Assembly: GCF_963576675.1 (NCBI RefSeq)
Contig: NC_088917.1
Coordinates: 31,960,501-32,024,500 of the forward strand
Origin: Euphorbia lathyris
Lineage: Eukaryota > Streptophyta > Magnoliopsida > Malpighiales > Euphorbiaceae
DNA length: 64,000 nt
Reading direction: 5' to 3'
Shown piece after piece: positions 53,137 to 64,000 of the stretch. Under the pieces are notes generated by a model, which was not told where the DNA came from, made no database searches, and was given only the letters and a program-made list of their open reading frames with translations. The translations under genes were made by a program, and so were the position numbers. Within the stretch, counting starts at the first letter, position 1. Every line of letters starts with the position of its first letter.

Positions 53137-54885
53137 TGTCACACCCGACCCTAAATGACCTCAATCGGCATCAGGCGTGAAATAGAAAGATCATAATCAA
53201 TACTTAGGAGTCTCCAATTTATCTCAATATCATAATATCATATTATATTACAATTGAAATAAGCAGCCAACTTCCAAACCTCATCTAATCGGTCGGTAAC
53301 ATTCTCTATATCCTGTACTTTATCACCTAAAAATATTAAAACATTTAAAAACGTGAGACAAAAATCTCAGTAAGAAACTATCAGCTACAAAAACCAAGTT
53401 TACTTAACATAGCTACATATATACATTTAGAAAGTGATTTAATCAAAACCTTATAAAATATACTCAAAACGAAGTTCATAATATAGTCAAAGTAGTAAAC
53501 CAAAACCATAAAAATATATAATCTTGTATCCATTTTTGAGTTCAAAACCTTATAAAATATCGTAATCAAATAAGTGTTTTATCAAACCACTCGTATTTAA
53601 TCAAACGTAAAACCTTATATCAAAATCAATCATAACCGAAAACATAATCCAAATGAACTTAAAATATTGTATCCATCCTCGAGTTTCTCCCCATAAGTAT
53701 CAATCCAATAACCACATATATAGTCGAGACGTCTCTTAACATTGCCTATCCCATATGGCCTTACCCAACACTTCGCTGCCATACCCAATAGGTCTTCACA
53801 CTGTGTACACAGGCCATGTCCCTCACTGAACATGGTCTTCAAATATAAAAGCACCGATCCGGATAACGCTCGATGGATATAAAATCATAAAATCATAATA
53901 ACGTGCTCAAATTTCCTTTCACAATCAATTTCCAAACTATTTGATAACCATAAATCATTTGGCTACAATTAGCCCTTTTGTATCATAAAAATCATATTTG
54001 GACTTCAATCCAAAATAATAACAATAATAACCGCAACCGATTTCTCAATCCAAAAACAATTCGTAATAAATCATCAAATTCATTTTGTTCAAAATAGATA
54101 TATATTGAAACCAAAAACATATATGTATATATGTAAATCAACCAAATTAAACCTTAAATCAACATAATCAAGTAAAATCTGAAATTCACATAGACGCATA
54201 ATCAATAGCTTCATTTGAACCGTAATTTCACAAGAAAAAGCAAAATCATGAAAAACCATAATTTTACAAAATTCCTGCATAACCCTAAAATATCAATTTC
54301 TGCAAATTCTTTGATTATATATATATATATATATATATATCCATATACATAAAACTCAAAATATAGTTGATAGTTACTTACCTTGGTCACTAATTGAAGA
54401 AAACAGACCCGCTCAATTTTCCTCTAAATTCTGTCTAAGACATTTCCTTTCAAACACTGCCGAAACTCAAAAACTCTTCGGGTAGGACTTAGATCTATCC
54501 ATAATGATGCTATGGTTCCAATTTCGAGTGATTCCAACGGTCGAATCTCCATAAATCAAAAAAACGGTGTAGAAACGGTCGAAGAACGACGAAGAAAACG
54601 AAAAATAAAAGGAACAGAGAAAAGAAAAAGAAAAAACAACAAAAGGTGATCCTGATCTCCACCTCTTCGATTATATATAATCCAAATCTGGCAAATATCC
54701 AGTTTGGTCCTCCATCTTTATATAATCTTTTAAAAATTACTCTAAACTTTTAATTTACACATAAAACCATCGAATTAACTTCAAATTTTTCCTATAACAC
54801 CAAATAAAAATCACATACACCCAATAATTATAATATATAGTACTATCAAGGTATAAATTCTAGAAATTTAGACCCGGACGTGACA
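53137..54885 (-). repeat. Right (5') LTR of the Gypsy-type element
   Basis: 1749 bp, TGTCACACCC... to ...CCCGGACGTGACA, nearly identical to the left LTR; its TA microsatellite (about 54317) is longer. Confidence 0.92.
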
Positions 54886-55060
54886 GTTTTATTCCTCTAG
54901 GCCCCTTATGTCTCAAATATTACAATTTATATTTTGCAGCTTGACGTTGTTTAATTAAATAACTGATAAGTTTCATATATATTAATACAGATTTACTCTT
55001 AACATATGAAATGATATAATTTTATCTTTAACGTTTTTAAATAAGATCAATTTTACCCAT

Positions 55061-55378
55061 GGAGAAGAGCAATACTCGAAACGGATAACGCCTCACTTGC
55101 TGATACGTTAAACGGCAAGATACCAGGTCCGGGTGGTGGATCAATGCTAATTGAAGACGTTAAACAGATTGCAGAAGACTTCCAGAAATTAGAATTTTCT
55201 CACACCAGACGAAACGGCAACATGGTTGCACATGAGCTAGCTCAATGGGGTAGACGTAGTGGAGCATCAATAATCCTGATAGAGGAGGTCCCTGATGAAA
55301 TCGCTATTTTTTGCTATAATGATCAATGTAATTTAGCCCCGTGATTAATGCAAATGCAATTTTCAATCAAAAAAAAAA
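55061..55378 (+). mobile_element. 5'-truncated LINE: end of RNase H plus poly(A)
   Basis: About 320 bp encoding the end of a LINE RNase H (LIEDVKQIAEDF, then RRNGNMVAHELAQWGRR) with a TGA near 55342, a short 3' UTR and a poly(A). It is flanked by AATTTTACCCAT at 55049-55060 and, overlapping the poly(A), at 55379-55390. Severe 5' truncation is usual for LINE insertions. Confidence 0.85.
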
Positions 55379-55390
55379 AATTTTACCCAT

Positions 55391-56451
55391 ATTTGACAAA
55401 AAAATTAAAGAGACTAGTTTATTGTTATTTAACTGTCAATTATATATTTAAACATCAATTACGTCTAATATTTAGTTTGTTACTAACACAGTTACAAAAA
55501 TAATTTGTCAAAATATCAATATTTAAGTATGTTAGAGACAAGTTGATCACAAAAACTACCTAAAATGTTTACGATGTTATTAAAATAGATACAAACAATT
55601 TGTAAAAATACCCAAAACTGCTTCAGTTTATCGACAAACTCGTTAGGAAGATCCGATATGTCAATTGAATAATTATTTAATCACTTCGTACAAATTTTCT
55701 ATCAAATAGGGATAAAAAATTGATCTTACTCAGCGACATTATGAATAAAATTATACATTTTCATATGCTAGAAATAAATATACACTTGAAAAATAATAAG
55801 ATAAATTTGACCTCATCCAATTAAATAATTATATTGAGAAATGAAGAATAAAAAACTGGAAACTTTGATACAGTGGCACATCTATTTTTTTTTCTAAGAA
55901 TTGGAGGGTAATTTTCTAAAGCGACCGTTACATAAAAGTCATAAAAGGTTTAATATTTACAAATGTCTTATGTTTGTTAAAATAATTCCAATAATATCAA
56001 ATAATTATTTTTTATATGAATAGACACATCCATTTAAAAGGATAAATATTGTCTAATAAAATAATAATTAAAAATATAAATTTTTTGATATTTTAAAATG
56101 AAAATACCATATAATTATAAAGACAAAAATAAAAAATAGTTAATTACAAATAAAAATTCAAACATAATTTTCTATGTAATTTCCTCTTTTCTAAAATTCA
56201 AGCCCAACAAATTCTTTTGAAATATTGGGGGCTGAAACATTAATAAAATCCAACTTAGAAAGAGTGAACATCCTTTGTTATTATTTATTTTTAAGCCCAG
56301 CACTATTTTTTTAAAAACCATAAAAATTAGCGTTTTATTTTTTTTATTATACATCTTTTTATAACTTTCATAAAGTAAAATATAATTTAAAAGTTAAGTT
56401 TTTTTTAAGTCTGAAAATCATTTTTAAGAAGAAATTGAGTTTAAGAAAGTT
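55391..56451. other. AT-rich stretch, no recognisable feature
   Basis: Very A/T-rich with no supported gene, repeat border or RNA on either strand. Confidence 0.6.
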
Positions 56452-56460
56452 AAGAAGATA

Positions 56461-57109
56461 TTTCTTCTCGAAAAAACTCTCTATTATTACTGAGAGCTTC
56501 AAATGGGACCCCCTTGCCAGGTCTACCCAGAAAAGAGAGGTCCACCTCGTTGGATGGAGCAGGCCAGGAGAAGGGGTGGTGAAGCTGAATACGGATGGCT
56601 CCTGCCTTAGCAATGACAAGATTGCTGCCGGAGGAGTTCTTCGTGATGCGGGTGGCGCCTGGCTGTCTGGGTTTACCCAGAACCTGAGGATGGGTTCTTC
56701 CTTTTCGACGAAACTGTGGGGTATTCTTTCGGGTATCAAGCTTGCCATTAGCCTGGGTGTAAAGAGGTTACCTGTGGAGTCTGATAACATGGAGGCAATC
56801 AACAGGATTTCAGATAACCAGACTATTTGTCTTAACAGCCAAAATCTTATCAAAGCTATTTTAAGGCTTCGCCATTCCTTTGAGTTCTTAAAGTTCAGAC
56901 ACATTTACATGGAACAGAACCGGGTTGCGGATCGCTCGGCGGCAGCTGGGCATGAGGGGATGTTAGGTGTCTCTACCCTTTCTGATCCTCCCATCTTTCT
57001 TTCGTCTCTTCTTTTAGAGGATAGAATTGGGGTTAGCCTTCCTAGGCTGATCCCGGGTTAGTTTTCTTTGTTTGTTCGTTTTCTTTTCCTGTTCCTACCA
57101 AAAAAAAAG
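56461..57109 (+). mobile_element. 5'-truncated LINE: RNase H domain plus poly(A)
   Basis: An open frame from about 56480 to TAG at 57059-57061 encodes a LINE C-terminal RNase H: VKLNTDGS (first Asp), GGVLRDAGGAWLSGF, VESDNMEAI (third acidic residue) and NRVADRSAAAGH. At the second catalytic position the sequence is STKLWGIL, where related LINEs have AELWG, so the Glu is a Lys. A poly(A) follows at 57100-57108. AAGAAGATA at 56452-56460 and 57110-57118 is a likely 9-bp target duplication. The open frame is a leftover, not a host gene. Confidence 0.82.
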
Positions 57110-57297
57110 AAGAAGATAAGACTATTTAAAGTAATTAACAACGGTAATATTATTATTTAAAAAATAAAATTTAAATAAATAAAAAAATTTCATAGAATTT
57201 AAACTCATGATCGTCTCTACTAAACCATACATCATAAACTAATTCCACCATCTTAAAATATTGTAATAATACTACAATTGTATAAAAACAATATGAT

Positions 57298-58010
57298 ATT
57301 AAGGGAGCTATTAGGAGGCGGCACCACCCTACATCGGGGGTGGTTTGTGGCTCGAGTCCGGGGGAGGGAAGTCAGAGGAGGAATCAAACACGGACAATCA
57401 AACGAGTAAAGGAGGCCTAAAATAGTCCCACGCGGCAAGTCAGCAGCTAAACCCACGCTCCACGTGGAGTATGAGTGGATCCGGGGAAGTGGCACTTATT
57501 GGGTCAGCAGTTAACCCACGCTCCACGTGATTTAAGTCACGCCCCGTGTGACTTTTCCCACGCTCCGCGTTGGCTCTTTTAAAAAGCCTTGTGAATCAGC
57601 CTTACTCCTTACTTCAGCTTCCTCCTTATTACAACTCTGTCACTCCTTAATTACAATCCATGCCACTCCATATTTACAACTATACCACCCTTTACCCTTA
57701 TATTTACCATTTTAATTAGTTATGTAATTTGCCATTTTTATATAATTTGCTCTTTAGGGTTTTGAGATGATATAAATTCATCTCTTTCTTTATAATCAAT
57801 TAACTTTTATCAATATAATTTTATTTTGTTCTTTAAGTTTTGTTAAGGTTTTTCAACCTACGGATTTAGAACGTAAAATCCGAGATTAACTCCTTCAAGT
57901 TCAGCTTGAAACCGATCCGTAATAGTGGTCATGACGGTTAAAGAGACTTCGTCCCCGAGCCATAGGCTAGATCCTCTCATGCTTTGCACGATGGCTGTGG
58001 GATGCATTCA
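57298..58010. repeat. Unclassified repeat-like segment with CCCACGCTCCACGTG boxes
   Basis: This stretch is GC-richer than its surroundings. GTCAGCAG(C/T)TAA(A)CCCACGCTCCACGTG occurs at 57439-57466 and 57504-57529. A degenerate CCCACGCTCCGCGTT is at 57557-57571, and tcacgccccgtgtga lies between. Several contain the ACGT core of G-box sites. The following AT-rich part ends in a leader-like GC-richer segment (57850-58000). It may be an LTR, but no ends, primer site or TSD were found. Confidence 0.4.
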
Positions 58011-58207
58011 AAGAAAAAAGGTGGATTTGGACTATAATTAGAGAACTTATATTATATATTTGGTGTAGCATGTTATTTTATGAAGCCAATAATTTAATGT
58101 TATCTAATATTTTTGAATTTATAAATTAAAGTTTAAAATTTATATTTTAGATTTTATATAAATAATCTAGAATTTTATAATAAATTATTTATATTGTGCC
58201 TTGAGCG

Positions 58208-58804
58208 CAGGGGCGGAACCAGGGGGGTTAGGGGGCTCGAGCCCCAGCAGGCGGCCAGATAATTGAAAATTTTTTTTTAGTAATTGTGTCTGGTAATATT
58301 TTGGAAAGAATTATATTGACTCTATGTAGTATCATTTTAATATTTAAAGGTAGATGAGATGGTTAAGGATGCTTATTTCTATTTGAGATGTCCTATGTTT
58401 AACTCCCTTCCACCTCATTTTCTTTTAAAAGTTTTTATTTATTTTAATTTTATTTTTCAATAATTATAAAAACATGTTACCATTATTAATTAATTTAAAT
58501 GGACTCTTTATTTTTATTTTGATAACACTTTTGAATTCATTTTTATTATGTCTTTACCATTTAAAAAAAAGTAAACATGTTTAATTTTCTATTAGTTCAA
58601 TGTTAGTTTCTAAAAAAAATGACAATATTTTTAGAGTTTTAATACGTTGGAGGCTAAATTTTTTTTGTCCAACCATAACGGGCTGGACTTTGAAAATTTA
58701 CCATCAACCGCACAATTAATTTCGATTTTTTTTTGACGTTTTAATTTTTTTTTACTGATATATTTGAGTCCCGGGTCATCCGGGATCCTGGTTCCGTCAC
58801 GACT
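58208..58804. mobile_element. hAT MITE with exact 8-bp TSD
   Basis: It begins CAGGGGCGGAACCAGG and ends CCTGGTTCCGTCACGA, an imperfect inverted repeat. The exact 8-bp duplication CTTGAGCG lies at 58200-58207 and 58805-58812. Internally it has a GGTTAAGGATGC ... TTTAACTCCC pair spaced like Pol III boxes. No coding capacity. Confidence 0.88.
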
Positions 58805-58812
58805 TGAGCGTA

Positions 58813-59720
58813 TAATATTATAATATATCGTATAATTAAATGCATTTAGAATTGACAAGTCATGCATAATAAAATGCATTTATTAAGTCATTAATTACTT
58901 TCTCATATGTCTTGTCTAGTCGTGAGAATGAAAAAAAGAAGAAGAAGAGAATTCAGAAAGAGCATGCAATTAAAAATGAAAAGGACCCTTTTGATCTTTT
59001 GAATATGAATCTGTGGAATATAACGCACGACCCTTCCAAAATCAAAACCCCATGCATGGAACTTGGCTTTCTCTTTCAAACCTACATTTCTTTTTAACCA
59101 TCAATCTTTAAATTTCAATTAATCCAATTTCATACGGATCCGTCTCGAAGTAAGGATTTTAATCTTAAATCCATAAAAAATTTCTTCTCAAATCTATGCT
59201 TGAAGGAGTTAATCCCAAATATTAATAAAAGCTCTCAACAATGGAAGCTAGAAATATTCATATTCGTAATGTTTTCTATTACAAATAAAATAGTTTACAT
59301 ACTCACTTCTAGATTAAGTAAATATACTAAGATACCCCCACTAGTATTACAAACAATTAAAGGACCTTAGGGATAGAATATGGATGTGTAAATAAAATGG
59401 TAGAAAGGAAAATAAGTCTAGTGGCAGGACAATAATTAGTTTACTGACAAAACAGTAATTATGGAGGTTCCAACTATTGTCCTCTTGATTCAGCTTCACG
59501 AAGAAGTCATCTTAATGGACCTCACACGCCGTGTGACTCCAGTTCTGGTCTCTCGCAGGTAATTCGTCATTTCTTTGCACAAGCTCCCACGTCGAGTGGT
59601 AGTAACACGCCGAGTGACACGATGTGTGGGAAGTGACATGCAGGTTCAGCCTCAATCGTCGTTTCAACTCCCCTCACCGCGTTTGTGGTAGAGATCTAGA
59701 TGTCATCATCATTCACCCTT
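58813..59720. other. Intergenic, possibly remnant LTR of the Gypsy relic
   Basis: No supported gene. The stretch 59139-59215, read on the minus strand, resembles 57850-57935 (GATTAACTCCTTCAAG ... GATCCGT), hinting at two decayed copies of one repeat in opposite orientation. Confidence 0.3.
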
Positions 59721-59723
59721 TCT

Positions 59724-60090
59724 TCAAAGGAGTTGGACCCCAACTCGTCCCTTGTAGTCTACAAGTACGTATCGAATACCATCCTTCACAAAACGATAGG
59801 TTTTCCTCCTTCCCGCATGGGTAGCATCACAATCGAATTGCCATGGATGCCCCAAAAGTAGATGACAAGCATCCATATACACGATATCACAATAGATCTC
59901 ATCACTATAGTCCCCTATCTTAAGAGGCACTTTACACATTTGGGTCACCTTCATCTCTCCAACATTCTTGATCCATCCTACACTATAGGGGTTAGGGTGC
60001 ACCTCCATAGTCAACCCGAACTTCTTAGCTGCTACATCGTTAATGATGTTTTATTGACTTCCACTATCGATGATTACGTTACACCTCACT
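59724..60090 (-). pseudogene. Gypsy retropepsin-region relic
   Basis: On the minus strand the frame reads CNVIIDSGSQ, then a TAA, then AAKKFGL, HPNPYSVGWI, VPLKIGDYSDEIYCDIV and MDACHLLLGHPWQFD. DSG is the aspartic-protease active site. The HPNPY...MDACHLLLGxPWQFD pattern is characteristic of the protease-to-RT linker of plant Gypsy polyproteins. A stop lies within it, and neither Gag nor RT can be found next to it. It is a decayed fragment. Confidence 0.8.
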
Positions 60091-62444
60091 CCTTACACGA
60101 GGCCACAGGTGCGAAAGAGTTGACAATTCCATACGATAAGAGCACTCTCATAATATCTCACAACATTAATATATAGATTGATCAAGTCTACATAATCAAT
60201 ACACCTAACCATTAAAGATAACATTCTTAATTAAATAAGGAGAATAATACTTATAACCACCAGCCTAAGCTGGGTGAACTTGTTAATGAAATGCTCCCTT
60301 ATTGTCATGAGGGAACAACTGATAAGATTAAACTAATCCAAACCATCAGATACAAAAAGGGAAATCATTGCATTCAAATATTTCTTTCCAGTTGTAACAC
60401 ACTTTTCTTTCTATCCCTCTCTCTCTTTGTAGATTTGCATGGAAATTCGCTGACCCGCCAAAAGACTAAATTCTGGAAATAGTAGGCTGTTTGACCCTTA
60501 TGCACAACTGTTTGCTTAGACTTTTCTCTAATGTTAGAATATCTTGTTTGCATCTTGAAAATGCTCACTCCATAAAATCTTATCAAATAGGCTCGCATAA
60601 GTAGATTTTACATCCATTTGGATCAACTTCCAATTATTTTGAACATCAAGAGAAATAAGTAATCAAACCATCTCATGTCTTGAAACAAGAGCAAATACCA
60701 TTGTAAATATTCTTCTTCCTTTTGCTTATACCCTTTGCAACCAACGTTGCCTTACACTTGTTGATAGAGCCATTTGGTTTCATCTTTGTCTTGTACATCC
60801 ATTTTACTCTAATAGAGTTTTTGTGTACATCCATTTTTTCTTGTACATCCATTATCATTCTTTTCAATCGAGTCAATTCCTTATTTCATGGCTCTCCTCC
60901 TGATTTCTTCTTGATAAGCACCATTAAAAGAAATTGTATCTTCTCCTATAAAGAAATAAAAAAATACATCATCATTTTGCTCAACTTCAATAGTTACAGC
61001 ATATATCTTTGGAGACTTTTTTCTTTTATAAGGCTAGATGAACTTGATGAAGAACTTGGAGAAGCAGGAGGACTTCCTGTTTTAACATTATTTTCAGCAT
61101 TGTCAAACAATTCTTCTTCCTCTTTAAAAGGAAAAACTGGCAAATTTTATTTCTAAACTTCCATCTCCTCAAACAAGGAATTTTCATCAAATCGAACATC
61201 TCGACTTATCACAGTCTTCTTTGTCATCGAATTATACAATTTGTACGTGTTGCTTATTTTACTATAGCCCATGGAAATACATTTCTCTTACTTGTCATCC
61301 AATTTGCTTCTCATTGCATCTGGAATATGAGAATAAGAAACACTCCTAAGTACTTTTAGATGATGAACATTCAACTTTGTACCATACCATGCTTCATGTG
61401 GCATGCAATTCTCCAAGCTCTTTGTGGGCGATCTATTTATAAGATAAATTGCACAAGAAATAGTTTCATCCTAAAATCTTCTTGACAATCTCCTCCTTTT
61501 AAGAAGACATCTAGACATCTAGCCATCTCCATAATTGTTATACTCTTTCTCACACACACACACACCATTTTGACATGGTGTATGGAGGACTATCATTTCA
61601 TGCTGAACACCATTGTCTCTACAATATTTCTCAAATTCATTTGAGATATTCACCTCCACAGTCAGTCCTCAAGTTGTTGATTTTTAGTCCAATAAAATTC
61701 TCTATTTCTACCTTGAAATCTTTGAATTTTAGGAAAACTTTGACATAATACACCTAAACTTTTCGTGATTAATCATCAATTAAAGAGATAAAATAACGGT
61801 TACCTCCTTGAGATGAAATTGTCATCGGACCACAAAGATCTGAGTGAATAAGTTGCACTAGTCTTTTTGCTTTCCATGAAGTTAAGAAGGAAAATGAAGT
61901 TTGTGTTGCTTACCAAGCTGATAGGCTTTAACCTCTTACCATCGTTTTCCTTGAAATCATCTCCAAAATTTCATAGTTCAAGTGGCCATATCTATCATGC
62001 CATAATTTTGAAACTCCTTTATCAACACCAACAAAACAAGACATACTTTGATTTTGGAGAGTGAGTGAGAAAAGATTATTTGAAGCAACTCCAACTTTAG
62101 CAATAATCTGATTTGTCTTTGACGATAATAGGTCATGTCATAGAAGTGAATGTCAAGCCCATTCTTCAAAAAATGACCGCCACAAAGCAAAATATTTTTT
62201 TAGACCAGGAACAAAGTAGACTTCAGACATTCTTTCAACTTTTCTTTGATTTGTTTTGAACTCCAATTCACCAACATCGCTAACTTTGTATGCTTTTCCA
62301 TCTATCACCTTTACTTCTCCATAATCAGATTCAAATAAATTCGAAACAAATTTTTGTTACCTGTCATATGTTTGCTAGCATCACTGTCTATATACCAGAC
62401 ATCTTACATAAGCAATAAAGTGTCTTGATTTTGCTCTTGGTTTT

Positions 62445-63918
62445 TGTTAAGCCCAAAATATACCTAAAATATCATTAATATTTACATCAGTTTTGCTATG
62501 AATTTGTGCTGTTTATATCTATTTAGAGTACTTTTACGTCTGAATATGTTTCTTTCATGCAAGGTACCTAAATATTTGGTAAAATCCAAATAGGAGCGAA
62601 AAAGGTCAAAAACGAAGGAAAAACCCTACGAAAAGAGTCAAAGACGAAGAAAATCAAACGCACCGAAACGAAGATGGGAAACGAAGTCAAGATAGGGAAT
62701 AATCATCCGTGTCGCGACCGAGATTCCCTATTCTCGGTCGCGACACGCGTTCTCCTGGTCTTCTTCTCCTCCGTTTTTGAAGACCAAAACCTGCCCCCTA
62801 ATCTCGGTAGAGATTTACCATTTTCGGTAACATCAGATTTTCTGTCAGCACAACATACACATGTTCGATTTCAAAGAAACGCGTCCGTTCGAGTGGATAG
62901 AAACGTCTCTTCGCAGCAGACACGTCCCCTAGACACGACTCTTCAACATCTATAAATAAAGAGTTGATTCAGAGTTGTGGGGAGAGAGTTAGATAATTAA
63001 GATTTAGTACAGAATTTATGCAGAAATTCTGAGTCAAAACGATTCAGAGTTAGAAGTTCGATTTTGTAAAAACGATATGATGTACACACATTGTTTATCA
63101 ATTAATTACAAACACAGTAGCATTTAGATTTAGATTAAGATCTGTTCGTATATTAGTTTACATTTTGGTAGTAGAAGAACCATCTCTATTCCGAAGATTC
63201 AGCGAGAAGATTAAGTAGCGGATTCGATCCCGGAGCCTGACAAACTCTAACGAGGTTTGAGGAAGGAGTGACAACCTGAACTCACTAAGTCCTCTTGAAT
63301 GCTTTCATGCTTTTTATTCTCTGTAAACTTGTATCAAATTCACATTTCATCTAATAAAGTTCATTCCATTCAATATAATTTTATGTAGCACTTTGGTAAA
63401 TGATCCGAAGTGAGTTCTGGTGTTTTCATCAAAACGTAGTTAAATTCAATATCTTTACAAGGAAACTTTGTTGAACACTTAGGCAAATTCATTCTTTGAG
63501 AATTAATTTGGTTAAGGTAGCAATCTAACCCGACCGTAGGAGGATTATCTGCGGTTCAAAGCTTCTTAATTGAAGGAGTTTACGTTATTACACTTTCTTA
63601 ATTTTTACAAAGTTTAAAGTTGTTTTCTTTGCTTAATGCAAACGAACACAATAAATCTCTTATTTTAAACACTAAACGTTTCTGTTTTGTAATTCATATT
63701 CAAAACAGAATTGATTTCTAACATTCTACACATTCTAACCTAATTCTTATTTAATCAATCTCAAAACCAAATTTCAAATAACGATTATCTATTTTTATAA
63801 ACCTTAAGTCGTATTTAAACTACACATAAATAAGTTTTTGTTGAAAAACGTTCCATGTGGGATCGATATCTTTTTATTACTACAAGCGAAACCTTGCACT
63901 TGCGGAAATCGCTCAACA
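62445..63918 (+). repeat. Solo LTR with exact 5-bp TSD
   Basis: 1474 bp from TGTTAAGCCC to GCTCAACA, flanked by GTTTT at 62440-62444 and 63919-63923. The Copia reading frame on the minus strand resumes on both sides, so there is no internal region: it is a solo LTR left by recombination. A TATA box (ctataaataa, from 62950) and a poly(A) signal AATAAA (63353-63358) on the plus strand give its orientation. It probably derives from a Gypsy-type element; the family is not certain. Confidence 0.82.
62708..62747. repeat. Perfect GC-rich hairpin in the solo LTR
   Basis: CGTGTCGCGACCGAGA (62708-62723) and its exact complement (62732-62747) are separated by an 8-nt loop. It lies about 200 bp upstream of the TATA box. 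Confidence 0.92.
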
Positions 63919-64000
63919 GTTTTTGTGCACCATACTAGCTTCAGGTTATTCTTCTTCCTTGTGCAAGCATTCAAACACCAAATGATCAGGTTTGTGACAA

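Larger units (their letters stand above)
44629..54885 (-). mobile_element. Non-autonomous Gypsy-type LTR retrotransposon (LARD-like)
   Basis: Two near-identical 1.75-kb LTRs with TGTCAC...GTGACA ends are flanked by an exact 5-bp duplication, GTTTT, at 44624-44628 and 54886-54890. The primer site next to the right LTR reads TGGTATCAGAGCT on the minus strand. Next to the left LTR is a purine-rich run whose minus strand reads AAGGTGGAGAGAAT, preceded by CGAGGACGAAATTTT, a sequence typical of Gypsy chromovirus 3' ends. Removing the nested CACTA element leaves an internal region of only about 1.9 kb with no gag or pol. It must have moved with proteins from another element. Confidence 0.88.
60540..64000 (-). 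pseudogene. Decayed Copia gag-pol, interrupted by a solo LTR
   Basis: Read from high to low coordinates: Gag tail (63924-64000), protease VWYIDSDASKHMTGN (62359-62401), GAG-pre-integrase WHDRYGHL (about 61960), integrase (LIHSDLCGP about 61850, LRTDCGGEY about 61670), the integrase C-terminal part SYSHIPDAMRSKLDDK (about 61290) and reverse transcriptase KPNGSINKCKATLVAKG (about 60760) and WKLIQMDVKS (about 60620). Many stops and frameshifts occur, and the protease has DSD where family members have DSG. No LTR of its own is recognisable. It is older than the solo LTR that splits it at 62445-63918. Confidence 0.82.

Noticed and set aside
55061..57109. Open frames at 55144-55344 and 56435-57061 as host genes
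   Set aside because: Both are LINE RNase H ends followed by poly(A) and flanked by target duplications.
57320..57370. B-box-like GGCTCGAGTCC suggesting a SINE
   Set aside because: No A box at the right distance and no poly(A) or TSD.
58912..59097. K-rich 61-codon frame
   Set aside because: No family, no conserved start context, AT-rich surroundings; consistent with chance.
62440..62444. Same GTTTT target duplication at the Gypsy element (44624) and at the solo LTR, suggesting a link
   Set aside because: The LTRs are unrelated; a T-rich 5-mer is expected to recur by chance in this DNA.

Overview
This window looks like repeat-rich, heterochromatin-like nuclear DNA of a flowering plant, most likely a eudicot. 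The reasons are its AT-rich composition, RNase H-bearing plant LINEs with DUF4283-type ORF1s, a SIRE/Maximus-type Copia element, CACTA, MULE, hAT and Helitron elements, and captured plant gene exons with GT-AG introns. I see no intact host gene, no rRNA gene, no CRISPR array and nothing bacterial. Almost everything that can be explained is a mobile element or a relic of one, often nested inside another, and many insertions can be proved by matching target-site duplications (TSDs).

Layout. 1-1791: relics of small DNA elements in AT-rich DNA. 1810-7435 (minus): nearly complete LINE-A with an 18-bp TSD, open ORF2 and broken ORF1. 7635-10054: a four-part nest, a hAT-type element holding a MULE-like MITE that holds another MULE-like MITE and a foldback. 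10309-38702 (plus): one old LINE-B, still bounded by a matching 18-bp TSD but split by 22.3 kb of Copia DNA (14814-37090) and a small hAT-like element (37656-38195). The Copia block is LTR-internal-LTR-internal-LTR. Both internal regions carry the same four in-frame stops in gag-pol. Both also carry an intact downstream third ORF with its own plant-like core promoter, preceded by a degenerate 17-18-bp repeat array.

38931-40541: a non-autonomous Helitron whose 5' end is repeated six times. 40790-41390: possible LTR-element remnant. 42167-43682: a MULE with ~105-bp terminal inverted repeats. 44629-54885 (minus): a non-autonomous Gypsy element with 1.75-kb LTRs and a 5-bp TSD. A CACTA transposon (48164-53001) sits inside it and carries exon pieces of at least two host genes: an RRM protein and the C-terminus of a TDY-class MAP kinase. 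55061-57109: two 5'-truncated LINE tails. 58208-58804: hAT MITE. 59724-60090: Gypsy protease relic. 60540-64000 (minus): decayed Copia pol interrupted by a solo LTR (62445-63918).

The genes do not form a pathway. The loci worth following up are the promoter-plus-third-ORF module of the Copia tandem and the exon-shuffling CACTA element. Comparisons and counts between copies were made by eye and should be read as approximate.
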